DNA of 64,000 nucleotides from NCBI RefSeq assembly GCF_000143415.4, contig NW_003314263.1:3854451-3918450 (forward strand), written 5' to 3'. This DNA comes from Selaginella moellendorffii. Its lineage: Eukaryota > Streptophyta > Lycopodiopsida > Selaginellales > Selaginellaceae. Positions 20,401-31,769 of the stretch are shown piece after piece. The position numbers were made by a program, and so were the translations under genes. A model generated the notes under the pieces. The model saw only the letters and a program-made list of their open reading frames with translations, was not told the DNA's origin and did not search any database. The first letter of the stretch is position 1; every line of letters starts with the position of its first letter.

Positions 20401-20433
20401 CCAAATTTTAGGGTTCTAGGAGAATAGAAACGA

Positions 20434-21931
20434 ATGAAGCGCGCGAGAAGCTCCGATGAAGAGGAGGAAGAGGAGGAGGAGGATGACGACGACGATGAAA
20501 TGGACGAGGAGGAGATCGCGCTGATCCAAGAGCGAGCGTACCAGGACTGCATTGGTGAGGTGAGGGAGCTCGTCGGGCCAGAAGCTACGAATTTGCTTCG
20601 CGACACGACGAAGAGAATCTGCGCTGTTTGCCCGACGAGGACGGAGTTCACTGGCTGGAGAGGGCTCATCGCTCACGCCGAGACGATCCGGTGAGAAAAG
20701 CTCTTCTTTTTCGGTGTTCTTGGATTCTTTCTTGGAAGTCTTGCGTTTTTTTTTTTCGTGTGTGTTCTTCCGGTGAAAGTCTTGCGTTTTTTCCTTTGTC
20801 TTTGCTGATGATGAGCAATGGTTTTCCAGGGACCGGAAGAAGTTTGTGAATCGGCACCGAGGCTACTATCGAGCTCTGGTGGAAGTGCTGTCGCCAAATT
20901 CAAGGATGCACGGCACGACGCCAACTCCGGCCCAGAAAATGAAGCACGAAGTGAGCAAGGAGAAGCTGCGATCGTTCAAGATCGAGGAGAAGAAAGAACT
21001 CGTCGCCAGCAGCAGGAGTGCCATCGAAGCCGCGCTAAACGAAGCCACGCAAAGCTTGGAAACCGATAGAGCTCGAAGGGAAGAAATGCAACGACGCTTC
21101 GCACAAGAGGTAAAGTTCTTTCTTCTTGTTGGTTCTTCTTTCCTTTCTAGTCAATCTTTTGTTCAGATTTCTCGACTGGACGAAGATTTCGAGAAGAGAA
21201 TGAGACGGCAGCAGGCTGAGTTTGAAAAGGTGAACTTGATGCTGCGAGAGAAGCTTGATTTCCAGGACTCCAAGACCGAGAAGGAGAAGATGGATCATCT
21301 CGAATACTTGCAACGGCTGCGAGCTAAAGAATCAAGGAACGCACAAGAGACGTAAGTTTGCGATCGACTCTTTCGGCTTTCGCTAAACGCTGGCTCCACA
21401 AATGCAGCGCCTTGAAGCTCCAGGCCATGGAAAACAAAAAGCAGCAGTTTGAAGCCTCGGTAAGAGAGGCCGAGGAGAAGTTTAGGCAGGAACACGATAG
21501 CTTGGAGATGGATCTAATCGAGCGTGAGAGCAAGGAAATCCTGGAAGTAAGTCTCATTCTTTCTCTTCTTTAAGTTGATCATTTTGTTTTTTTTCTCTCT
21601 TGCGTTTGCAGCTCCAGATGCAATTCGAGAAGGAGATTGCAGAAGCAATGAAAGAGTCTTCCAACACACCAGTCGCTGCCGCTCCTCCTTCCAGTGACAA
21701 GAAGGTGAAAACTTCTGAGACTTTTGCTTCTCTTCTGCTTCTACTTTCGTTTTCCAGGACGAATGCTCGCACTGTTTGGAGGATTTCGAGAACTGTGGCA
21801 CAAGGGCGTTGCTGATTCCTTGTGGACATGCTCTCATGTGCATGGAATGCGCCAAGAAAGTCCAACAAGAGCACAAAAGCTGTCCTCACTGCCGGGCTCC
21901 AATCGAGCAAGTCCACAAGTTTTACAAGTAA
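20434..21931 (+). CDS. RING finger, coiled-coil protein with an XS-type zinc-finger-like motif
   Basis: The ATG at 20434 opens a very acidic N-terminus (runs of Glu and Asp). A C-x2-C...H motif follows ('RICAVCPTRTEFTGWRGL', 'IAHAETIRDRKKFVNRH', 'RGYYRALVEVL') that resembles the zf-XS zinc finger of SGS3-like RNA-silencing proteins. A long charged coiled coil runs through the middle exons ('RRQQAEFEKVNLMLREKL', 'LEMDLIERESKEILE'). The C-terminus is a C3HC4 RING: 'CSHCLEDFENC', 'IPCGHALMCMEC', 'SCPHCRAPIEQ'. RING proteins of this layout are usually E3 ubiquitin ligases. Exons are separated by short introns near 20692-20829, 21111-21167, 21353-21407, 21547-21611 and 21704-21758. Its promoter abuts the SWIB pseudogene. 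Confidence 0.82.
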
Positions 21932-22060
21932 GCTTTTGAAAGACAAGCCCTTTATTCACTGAAGAAAAACTGTCAAAACTTTCCACTTGCAAAAATCCTT
22001 GGTTATTCACATGTATACAAGCCTCCCCTCGTTTCTTACCTCTAGAACTGTCGCTGAGAA

Positions 22061-25000
22061 TCACCTGTTAGACCATTGGAATTCTATCTCCAGCGTGCGC
22101 GGACTTCCATCTCGGTTGCTATCGGGCTTGAGTTGATACTCTCCACTTAAGTTGCCCAGCAAAACCACGCGGTCGATCTGTATGGTGACTTTACCAAGCG
22201 ATGCCTGCTCGAGAGGAAGGACGAGAACATCAATATCTCTCTCAAACAAAGAGAGAACTTTCGTTACCTTTCCAAAGGCTCCCTTGTTCTTGCATGATAT
22301 GTGAAGCTTCTGGCCCTTTGGGGGCGTGTCGAAAGCCCACGCAAATCCTTGCTCCCATTGCGGAGCACTGTTGTTGGAAACAACCTGTGACGGGCGAAGG
22401 AAAACACCATTTCTCTATAGCTTCAGTACCGACGTGAAGGATCGAAGGACAACTTACTCGTGTCTGTCGAGGAGGTCCACTTCCCAGCGTGATCTTGCAA
22501 AACGCGTTGGTTCCACCCATGGACTGCCGCAAGTTGTTTCCACGCTTGATGTTAACCAGCAAGTTCCCGGGTAAGCACTGCAGGAGAAGCTCTATGCGCT
22601 CGTGGAAGCGCTGAGGACCGGTTCTCATCAGCATCTGGAGCACGGGTATGGCGTCCGCCATTGCGTTTGCTTGAGCTCGGCCCTCTTCTTCCGGACTGGC
22701 CGACCATGTCTGGCGAAAGAGGAAGAGAGTGTCCAGTGCTGCCTCTTGCGCCACCTCCGACTCGGTCTTCATAGCTCCGATCAAAAGAGGAATGCTGGCG
22801 GTGGCTATCTCGGTGATCCGGAACTTCGGATAGAGGTTGAAGAGCGTGTTGATGGCTTTGATCACCTCGTCTTTGATCGGTTCTCTGGACCACAAATCCT
22901 TCTCGAGTAACGCTGAAAGAGAAGGCAGAAAGTTATAAGCCTGGATGACAAAGTTTAAAACTTACCGAGTAAAGCTTGGATCACCTCTATGGATGCGAAC
23001 TCCTGGATCGTATAGTTGGAGAAGAGAATCCGGATCAGAGCCGCAGCTTGCACGGCAGTATCGGAGCTTGCGGTGGCGACGAGCTCTTGCAGAGCTTGCA
23101 CTCCTCCAGCCTCGGCAACAGCGCGCTTGTTTGGACGACTGTTCACCACCAAGTTTTGCAACGCACAGATTGCCACCATTTGTATCTCTTCGTTGTGCTG
23201 GCCCTCCAGTAAACTCACCAAGGCCCGGCATGCCGAGACAGCATCAGTCGACTTGCAGAGAGCGTCGTTCTGGAAGAGATCACCAAGAGCGAGAGCTGCC
23301 AGCAGTCTTGCCTGCTCCGACTGTGTCTGGGGATCCAGAAGAAACTCAGACAAGGGACAAACTGCGAGCTTGGTTGCTTTCATGCCCCGGACGGTAACGT
23401 TGTTCACGAGTGACTCCAGGAGGCGAGCAGCTGCTTCTTCGCATTGGTGGCTCCTCAAAATCTCCACTAGAGACTCGACAGCTCCATTCTCTGCCATGAT
23501 CTCCGCGGTGGACGCGTCTTCTTTCTCCATGACCAGCAAGGCGTGCAGAGACACAGCCACCGTCGCCTCGGACGTGGATCTTAAAAGCTTCGAAACCACT
23601 GCTGGCGTGAGCTCCTGGCAGTAGTTCTGTGAAAGGTTGGAGAGCAGCTTTGCAGCGCATTCCCACAGGCCGTGCGGAGCCGGAGGATCGGTCTGCAAGA
23701 TGATCTTCGAAACCTCCGAGATACCACCCGACTCCACCAGTGCGTCCGGCCAGCTGGTGGACGCAAGCTCCAGAGCATTCACGGCTCTTTGCTGGACGCT
23801 GAGAGCACCACTGCTGCCCGCCAACTTTACAAGCGCTGGAACCGCAGCTTGAGTGATTGGATCCTGCTGGAAGCGAGGCTCCACGAGTAAATGCGAGAGG
23901 AGCTCCGCTGCTACTTGTTGGACGGACTGGGACGTCGACTCGAGAAGCTGCACCAGCGGCTGTAGAGCGAGACCGCAACTCAAAGTTTGCGAAGCCGTGC
24001 ATTGTGGCTTTTCGATGATGTTTACCAGCGTCTGGACGGCACTGTGCTGGCCTGCAGGTCCAATCTCAGCTCGAGTCTGCAGCATCGTGAACAGGGGCTC
24101 GACAGCCTTGGCTGCCGACGTGCTCTTTGCGATGCTGCTGTTGTTGGTCAGAATCCTCAAAAGTTCTGCTCCGCGAGCACAAAAAGAGTCCGGCGAAGGC
24201 TCCTGTCCCATACTGACGAGAACTCTGTCGATCACTCCGGCTTTTACCATGTCAAGCTTGCAAAGTGGTCGATCCTTCCCGAGCTTTATCAGAGCACTCA
24301 CTGCCACCTCGTGCACCTTGAAGCTAGCACCGACTATGAGCTCCACGAGTGGAACCACAGCACCATATGCTGCTACTGCCTCGGCCTGTTGCTCGTCGTC
24401 CAAGAGATTATCGAGAGCCTGAGTAGCGACGTGCTGCACGGACTCGGCCTCGGCGGTACTGAGCAAGTCGATCAGGGGAAGGATGCAGGTACTAGCAGCA
24501 GCCTTGGATCTTACTCGTGCGTTTGCAAAAAGGACCGAGCAAAGCTCCGCTGCATGCTCTTTAAGCTGAAGTGACGACGAAGAAGTGTCGGCCGACAGTA
24601 TCTTGCTCAAGATCTCTAAAGTATTGAGCTCAACGTCGCCAATCACGATCGCCTTGTGAGGATTGTCTGCCGCTAGAGATATCAGCGCACCGATTGCCGC
24701 TCGCTGCTCTCGCTCCACGGCGGCACTCAGCATCTCAACCAGTGGTACAATAGCTTGAGTCGCTACGTCTCCACCTCGGATTTGCTCAGCACCAAAAACA
24801 CCCTGGAGTGCTCGAGCTGCTGTGTACCTGGATCCTCGAGCTCCCATTCTCAACACTGCTACAAGCTGGTCTACTGCACCTGAAGCCGAGTCGTGACGTC
24901 GAAGCTCGGGACTGCTGAAAAGAATCCTCAGGAGCTCGGCAGCAGCTTCTTCTATGGCATCTTGAGGGCCGAGAGAGAGATACTTTGTGAGAGCTTCTAG

Positions 25001-28000
25001 AGCTCCAGCTTCGGCCATTGTCACCCTGTTAACGTGGTTTGCTTCGGCAATCTGCGTAAGTAGACTGAGTGCCAAAGGTGGCGCACCAGGACGGCCTGGA
25101 TTTGGCTTGAGGAGCTCAACCAGAGCTGGTATAGCCTTGCGAGCAGTAGCACCGTATCTGATATCGTCGACTCTAAACAGTCTCTCCAAGGCAACCTGGT
25201 CGGGACTGGAAACCAGCAAAAACTCTTCCGAAAGTGTCACCAGATTTCCTGCCTCCACTTCTGCACTGCCGAGAAGAGAAATCAATCCCGGAACTGCTCC
25301 AGAGTTGGCTACAGCGAGTAGAGTTCCACGACTCCCGTGGCAGACGAGGCTTGCCAGTGCTTGCGCTGAGAAATATCTGTCCATGGTGTCCTCCGACTTG
25401 AGCAGCAGCGACAGCGCTGGAATAGCTCGAGACGTTGCCGGGGCACGGGAGACGTCCCGGTCGAGAAAAAGGATCGCGAGGAGCAAGGCACTGATCCAGT
25501 TATTTCCAGATTCCTCGACCTTTGCCTGCATGGAAGTAGCATCAGTCAGAAAACTGGAACTAAGTTTAAAACATACCTGTCGAGCGTTTGGAGCAAAGAT
25601 GGCGAGCTTCTCCGCAAGAACATCGATCGCTCCAGCCTCCATGATGGCAACTTTGCTGCCGCTGTCGTGAGTAGCGATCACGGAGAGAAGCCAGAGAGCA
25701 ACAGTCGTAGCTCCCAAGCCTCCGGGAGAGGCTGTTTCAAAATCACCATCTCCGGAGCTCCCTTGAAGCATGCCGACTAGAGTCTGGATCAGCAGTGAAG
25801 CGCATCCCGACTCGGCAAGAGCATCCATGGCTTTCTGACCGTGTTCCTTCGCGGCACATATGAGAAGAGCCGTTCCACCAATCTTAACTTCAACGTTGCT
25901 CGATCTGATGATCCGGTCTGCTAGAGAAGCTATGCACTTGTCAGTGTTTGCGATCAAGCCTCCCAAGATCGCAGCTTTGTCCTGGCAAAGTCTCGCCAGC
26001 ACCTCAATAACTTTCTCGCAAAGGACGGGTGATCCGATTGCAGCGCACGTAACCAGCGGGCCAAGGCTCTCGATCACACCCAGAAGTTGACGGCTATAAG
26101 ATGCATTCGTCTTGGACCTTGCCACCGCCGAGAGCGCGTCGAGAGCTTGGATCGTCTCCACTTGATCGAAGCTCACTCCAGTTAAGAGGTCCGCTAGAGC
26201 CACCATGGTGCCGCAGAAACTAATACTCTCCGCAAGCTTGTCGTCGATGGAATGCACCGCAAAGAGCCGAGCCAGTGCCGCAGCAGCGTCGTCTCTTCCA
26301 GCCTCACTGCCTTCTCGTAGAATCCGAGTGAAAGGATCTATCAAGTCTCCAAGCGGCACGTCCAAGGCAACCTCCTCGTCCACCAAGAGAAACGCGAGTG
26401 CTTTCACTGCTGCTTCAGCGGGAGCTAAGCTCGTCACCTTGGCCAGAGCAACCAGCGGTGTTATAGCGTCCACGGCAGCGTCTTTCACGTAGCCATGCTC
26501 TCGGATAGAAGAAAACAAGGCAGCCAGAGCTAGCGCCGCCTGAGCAGCAACGCTGATCGTCCCTGGCTCCTCCTCGTTGATGTTCCTGACGAGCTTGTTT
26601 AGAGGTCCGACGGCCTTTTGGACAAGAGGACTGTGATGCATGTCCTGGCGAAGAGCAAAGACCCTGGCTATCACCGAGGCAGCCTTTTCTTGCGTCTCCT
26701 TGCTGCTTGGAGACTCGAGTAAAGTCATGAGCGTGTCAAAGGCCTCGTATCCAGCAGCTCCTTCCTTGCCCATGTCTTGCTCCGCAACTACAGCGAGCAA
26801 GCAGCTCGTAACTTCCAGTACGTGCTGCTTCGAAGATGGTAAGTCCCCGACGAGCATGGCCGTAAGCTGGCTCAAAGTATCAGCGTCCGGTCGTCTCACA
26901 AGCTTAGTTATGGCACGAGCAGCGATCTCTTGTCCTTCGGGGCTAGCGTTCTTGAGCAGCCACAAAAGTGCTGCCTCCGCTTCGGCAGTCTCAACACAGG
27001 CACGGATATCTTCGCTGTGAGAGCACAGATTGCCGAGAACAATTGCCGAGTCTTCTTTCGCCTTTGGAGAGCCTGTTTCGAGAAGCTGGACGAGCGGTGG
27101 AATTCCTCCAGAGGCTGTGATGGCCCAGTTACTTTCATCGATTTGTCTCGAGAGAATGGAAAGCAGCGCCACTGCGTACTCTTGCTGCTGCTCGGAAGAA
27201 ACTCCAAGCAAGGATATCATGAACTGGACACCGTCCCGACCGCGGATAGACTCCCAAAGTCCGGCCTTCCCACTGCAAATGCTGCTGAGCGCTCGTATAA
27301 GCTCCACTCGGATCCATGGATCGGCCAACGTCGCTAAGCCGACAAGCATCTTCTTCGCCTCGGCATGCTCGAGATTGGACGCCAAGTACGTGTTGCTGTA
27401 CAAACTCGCCAGTGCCTCGATGACGTGCTCTTTGAGTAGTTCATCAACGTCTTGATGCTCCATCAGCTTCACCAGAAGCCTCTCCAGAGAGCTCGGATTG
27501 ACGACACAGCCGGAAGAATCCTTCTCTGCCGAGGAAGAGTCGATGACCATGAGAGCGTACGCTAGAGCGCCGACTGTGTCTGCACTGACTGCTCCAACTT
27601 GTTGCTGCTGGTTGAGCTCCTCGGCTAAACGCCCGACCACCGTCGTCATTCCTCCGAGAACGTTGGCCAGTGATCCCATCGCATTCTCCTGAAGCTGCTG
27701 GGCGAAAACTCCTTGCATGAACTCCTTGGAAGGAGCTACCACGGCCGTGATCAGTTCTCGTATCATCCCGCCACCATTTGTCTTTGTGATATACTGACGA
27801 GCTTCCGGTGAGTGCTGCGTGAGAGCACGAAGAGCTCCGGCGGCCTCGGCTCTCACTCCCGTCTCGTGTCCATTCTCAAGCAACTTAAACAGCTGATCGA
27901 GCGCTCCAGTCGTGGAGAAAACTTTGGGTCCGCTTGTTTCTACAGCGTCCATCAAGCTGGCCAGGATGGAAGCTGCATTGGCCTGTGCGTCCGAGTTTCC

Positions 28001-28796
28001 ACTCCCGAGAAGAGCTGCTAGAACCTGGATCCCCCCGGCGTCTAGAGTTGCCGACCAGAACCCCTCTACGACGTTGTTCTTGTTGCAAAGGTTGCGAAGA
28101 GCTCCGGTCAAGAGCCCCAGCACGCTAGTTTCCAGCTTGTTGCCCGGTTGGAATTGCTCCCACAGGCTTGGAACCACACCCTCGGTGGAAAAAATCTTGG
28201 CCCCAACGTGGTCGACAGTGGTGGTCACTGCAAAAATCGCTTTTGCTGCAGCACTGTGAGCGACTGTGGATCCAACCTTGAGCAGCGCGAGCAAAGGCGG
28301 AACGCATCCCCCCAGAAGAACTTTCATTCTCAGCTCCTCCTCCTTGCAAAGAAGGGCCATGACCGCCGCTACGTTGATCTTGGAACTGGTGGTACCTGTT
28401 CTCAGCAAATTCACCAGCAGTGGTATCGCTTGCGTGTGAGATGTGATCGCCTTCTTGGCATTTTGATCTCGCTCCTCCACGAGCACCAAAAGCTGCTTGG
28501 AGGCATTCTCTTTCTCCTGGGGGCTGAAGCTTGCTCCTCTCAGCTGCTCGATGCACAGTGCTACACTGGCCAGGACACCGTCCGGGTCCTCCATAGCCGA
28601 GTCCCTGGAAGGAAAACAAAGAAAAACCATCAATGTGGACAAGACTCCACCAAGAAGAGCTCAGATCTAAGCTTACCTCACAGCTCTGGTGCTCGTGACC
28701 GACCGTGGAGTCGCAGGCTCAACATGGCTCTTGAGAGACTTTGAAATTTGCTGCAAGGCTGGGCGAACAAGCCGCTCGTGCTCCTCGGACACCATT
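22061..28796 (-). CDS. CSI1: CELLULOSE SYNTHASE INTERACTIVE 1-like armadillo/C2 protein
   Basis: The product is about 2,160 aa, close to the size of Arabidopsis CSI1. CSI1 couples cellulose synthase complexes to cortical microtubules at the plasma membrane. Exon 1 (ATG at 28796, starting '[12 protein letters not shown]') joins in phase to '[20 protein letters not shown]', a hallmark of the family. Then come tandem armadillo repeats for roughly 1,900 residues ('[15 protein letters not shown]', '[13 protein letters not shown]', '[20 protein letters not shown]'). The C-terminal C2 domain includes '[18 protein letters not shown]', '[17 protein letters not shown]' and '[17 protein letters not shown]', ending at 'EIEFQWSNR'. 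Introns: after exon 1, a probable 51-nt intron at 25526-25576 that stays open in frame, one near 22915-22965, and one in the C2 part near 22385-22455. No disruption was seen. Confidence 0.95.
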
Positions 28797-29345
28797 CTGG
28801 AGCACGAGGGTCAGCTCGGCCGAGAGTGGATGCGAAAAACCGAGAATGCAGGCACAGATCCTAGCTACAAACCCACCTGGAGTTGGATCCGAGCGATCAA
28901 CCATGCAGCGCCAATGGATCTGGAGAGCCGACCCAATCAATTTGGACAAGGGGATTGTCCGAAGAGGCGAGCTTTACGGACCATTCCTGGAGGAGATTAG
29001 CTTTAGCTTAAGAAAAGGAAGAAAAAAAGAAGAGATATAAGTACCTCGTAGCTTGAAGAAGATGCTTGGCGACCACGTTGGTGAGGTGAGGCGGCCCATC
29101 ACTATCGTAAAACGAGTGACTACCAGCCAATGGTAGGTCCCCGACGCATAGAATGCGGTACCATATGAGATTTTCTTCCTCCAGCCTGGAAATCTCGGGC
29201 ACCCCGCTTGATCGAGCTTGAGTGGTCCTCTCCTCCATAGCTTCACCACCTTGGAGCTCCTGCTAGAGTTGGAGCCCATCTCACTTCCTTGATCTTTTCG
29301 TGGAGACCATTCTTCTCCGAGAACTCGATCGAGTCGGCTGTACCG
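28797..29345 (-). other. Likely 5' leader region of CSI1
   Basis: This stretch lies between the CSI1 start codon and the 3' end of the PPR gene. On the minus strand a donor-like 'gtacttatatctcttc' follows 29042, and an acceptor preceded by a pyrimidine tract lies near 28992, so a non-coding spliced 5' leader of CSI1 is plausible. An open frame at 28974-29279 reads through the donor and has no recognisable domain. Confidence 0.4.
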
Positions 29346-31565
29346 CTACCAGTAGTCTTGACAGGAGCACTCGCCACTTGCAAAGTGATGGAACCGACGA
29401 GTGTCTCGAACGAGGATCTCCCGTCCCACGGTCTTGGAGATGAGCTTGACAGCGGCATGGCAGTCGGAGCAAATCCGGAGGTTGTTCACGACTCGAACGA
29501 TGGTGTCACTGCCACCGCGCATCAAACCGAAAGCTATGGCCATTCTCTCACTGTGTTGATGGAGGACGCCTTCCTTCTCAGCCTCCTCAACATCGTGCAT
29601 TACCACACTTGTGTCGGGGACGTAGCCAGCGCTCTTGATAAGCTCCTCGAGCCTTTTCATCTCGCTGTCGATCCCCTTGTGCTCTGGATGGAGGTGGAGT
29701 TTCCCGGCGACGAACTCGTGAATCGCGCCTTCCACTTCGATGAAGCTACAACCCCTTTGCCTCGACGTGATCATCCCCTTGGACCATTCCTCCGTAATCT
29801 CGTTCCTCACTCCTGTCATCTCCTCCCACTTCTTCGCTTGAGCGTATATGTTCGAGAGCATCACCAGTGGAGCGGCCGAGTTCTTGAGGTGCCAGGAGCC
29901 ACTGCCGCTGCTGCTGCTGCTCAAGAGCTTCTTCTTCTTCGCTGACAGAACGAAAGAAATTCTTGCTGCCCTCTTCACGTCTGTATGAACTTTGCAAGAA
30001 GCCAGCAAAGCCATCCACGGCACAAACTCGTCGGCTGGATTTGAGAACGCTGGCATGCGCTCTACCAATCTTTCAGCCGCATCTAACCAGCCTGCTCGTC
30101 CCAACATATCCACCATGCAGACGTAGTGATCCACACTCGGCTCCATCCCAAAATCTGCCCGGATGGAACCGAAGTGCCAAACGCCTGGCTTTACCATCCC
30201 TGCATGGCTGCATGCCGTAAGAATCGTCACAAAGGTGATCTCGTCCGGAAGAACCCCGTCAAGGCACGCAAGTTCAAAGAGCTGGAGCGCTCGCTTCGGA
30301 TGACCGTGCTGCGTGTATCCCCCCATCATCGAGTTCCACGCTATCATATTCCTGGCTTTCATCCCGTCGAAGACTTCCCTTGCCTCGACCAAGCTCCCAC
30401 ATTTGCAGTACATGTTGACGATCGCACCAGCGAGTGGAAGTTCGTCTCCAAAACCAGCAGCTACAATCTCTTTGTGGACCTGACGCCCGACTTTGAGAGC
30501 GCTCAAGCTGGAGCAAGCTTCCAGGACGCAGAGATAGGCGACGGGATCCATTTTCTTGCTCTCTTCCCGCTGGATCATCTCCTGGTAGAGCTCCACCCCT
30601 GCCTTGGCCTGCTCGTTGCTCGTGTAAGCTGCTATCATCGAAGCCCAGGACACGGCATTCCTAGCCGAGCGTTGCAGAGAATCAAAAACTCGCCTAGCAT
30701 CGCTCGGGCTCCCACATCTTCCATAAGTGTGGATCAAAGTATTCGCCACCACCAGCTTCTTGTCGAGCTCCAAGCCACCACTGGCAATAAACTCGTGGAT
30801 CACCCGAACTTGGCTGCGATCGCCCAAGTTCGAGCAAGCTCCCAACACCGCCAAGCAGCTGATCTCGTTTGGAGCCACATTTTCCGAGACCATTTCCCAG
30901 AAGATCTCCACTGCCTCGTTCCACTCTCCGTGCTCCGAGAGAGCTGTGATCATCGTCGTCCAGGAAACCACGTCTCTGACCACCATCTCTTGGAAGGAAG
31001 CTCTTGCCTCGCGGAGAGCTCCACACTTGCTATACATGTTGACAAGAGCATTGCCAATCACCACGTCTTTCTTGGCAGCGATCACTCGGCCATGGATGGA
31101 TCTCCCTCCAGCTAAATCCTTGATGCTGGCGCAAATCCCCAGCACAGCCGCGAGAGTCACCTCGTTCGCCTTGACACCCTCGCGTTCCATCTGCCGGAAC
31201 AGCACTAGAGCCTCCCTGTGATGCCCATTCTGGGCAAATGCCGAGATTACGATCGTCCAGGAGAACACATTCTTCGCAGCAATGCGATCGAACGCTGCCC
31301 AGGCTTGATCCAGTCCCCCGAATTTCCCATAAACCCTTACCAGATTGTTCCCGAGATAGGTGTCGGCATCCAGCCCCTGCGCGATCATCAGAGAATGCAG
31401 CTCCTCCACCGCCGCGAGGCATCGCGCATTCCTTAGCTCGCGAGAAAAATCCTCCGCGATCGATCGATCGCGAGTAGCAGCTCCAGCTCCACGCTCTCGG
31501 GAAATTTCCTGCGAGCACGAAGACCTAATCTTACGGAGCAATGTGGTGGCGCCACGTCGCACCAT
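29346..31565 (-). CDS. DYW-type PPR protein, probable organellar RNA editing factor
   Basis: This is a single exon of 739 codons. The N-terminal part includes a short Arg/Ser-rich stretch suited to organelle import. It is followed by PLS-type PPR repeats ('NNLVRVYGKFGGLDQAW', 'NVFSWTIVISAFAQNGHHRE', 'DVVSWTTMITALSEHGEW', 'NMIAWNSMMGGYTQHGH'), then E/E+ motifs and a complete DYW domain. The DYW domain carries the deaminase-like signature 'HSERMAIAFGL' (H-x-E) with 'RICSDCHAAVK' (C-x2-C) and ends 'FASGECSCQDYW'. Such proteins bind a specific organellar transcript and deaminate a cytidine. The target site cannot be predicted here. All catalytic residues are present, in contrast to the PPR debris at 1-860 and 6203-6454. 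Confidence 0.93.
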   Translation of the reverse strand: MVRRGATTLLRKIRSSCSQEISRERGAGAATRDRSIAEDFSRELRNARCLAAVEELHSLMIAQGLDADTYLGNNLVRVYGKFGGLDQAWAAFDRIAAKNVFSWTIVISAFAQNGHHREALVLFRQMEREGVKANEVTLAAVLGICASIKDLAGGRSIHGRVIAAKKDVVIGNALVNMYSKCGALREARASFQEMVVRDVVSWTTMITALSEHGEWNEAVEIFWEMVSENVAPNEISCLAVLGACSNLGDRSQVRVIHEFIASGGLELDKKLVVANTLIHTYGRCGSPSDARRVFDSLQRSARNAVSWASMIAAYTSNEQAKAGVELYQEMIQREESKKMDPVAYLCVLEACSSLSALKVGRQVHKEIVAAGFGDELPLAGAIVNMYCKCGSLVEAREVFDGMKARNMIAWNSMMGGYTQHGHPKRALQLFELACLDGVLPDEITFVTILTACSHAGMVKPGVWHFGSIRADFGMEPSVDHYVCMVDMLGRAGWLDAAERLVERMPAFSNPADEFVPWMALLASCKVHTDVKRAARISFVLSAKKKKLLSSSSSGSGSWHLKNSAAPLVMLSNIYAQAKKWEEMTGVRNEITEEWSKGMITSRQRGCSFIEVEGAIHEFVAGKLHLHPEHKGIDSEMKRLEELIKSAGYVPDTSVVMHDVEEAEKEGVLHQHSERMAIAFGLMRGGSDTIVRVVNNLRICSDCHAAVKLISKTVGREILVRDTRRFHHFASGECSCQDYW

Positions 31566-31769
31566 CCACCAAACTGACGGCTGTGATATAAGGACGCATA
31601 TGTAGCAAGATCGGACCGTTCAAACGTGAACGGCTGCGATAAGACCGTCCTTTAAACCCTTAACATTCAAAAGAGTTCCAATTCTTCTCGGAGAGGATCA
31701 AAGGGACAGGTCACCGCCCCCGCGATAGCCGCTCGATCGATCGATCCATCGATCCATCGATCCATCGCA

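Noticed and set aside
28974-29279. 101-codon minus-strand ORF upstream of CSI1
   Set aside because: It reads through a splice donor and shows no domain; an untranslated CSI1 leader is simpler.
30126-31115. 329-codon plus-strand ORF
   Set aside because: It is antisense to the intact DYW PPR gene; PPR genes often have long antisense frames and this one has no domain.
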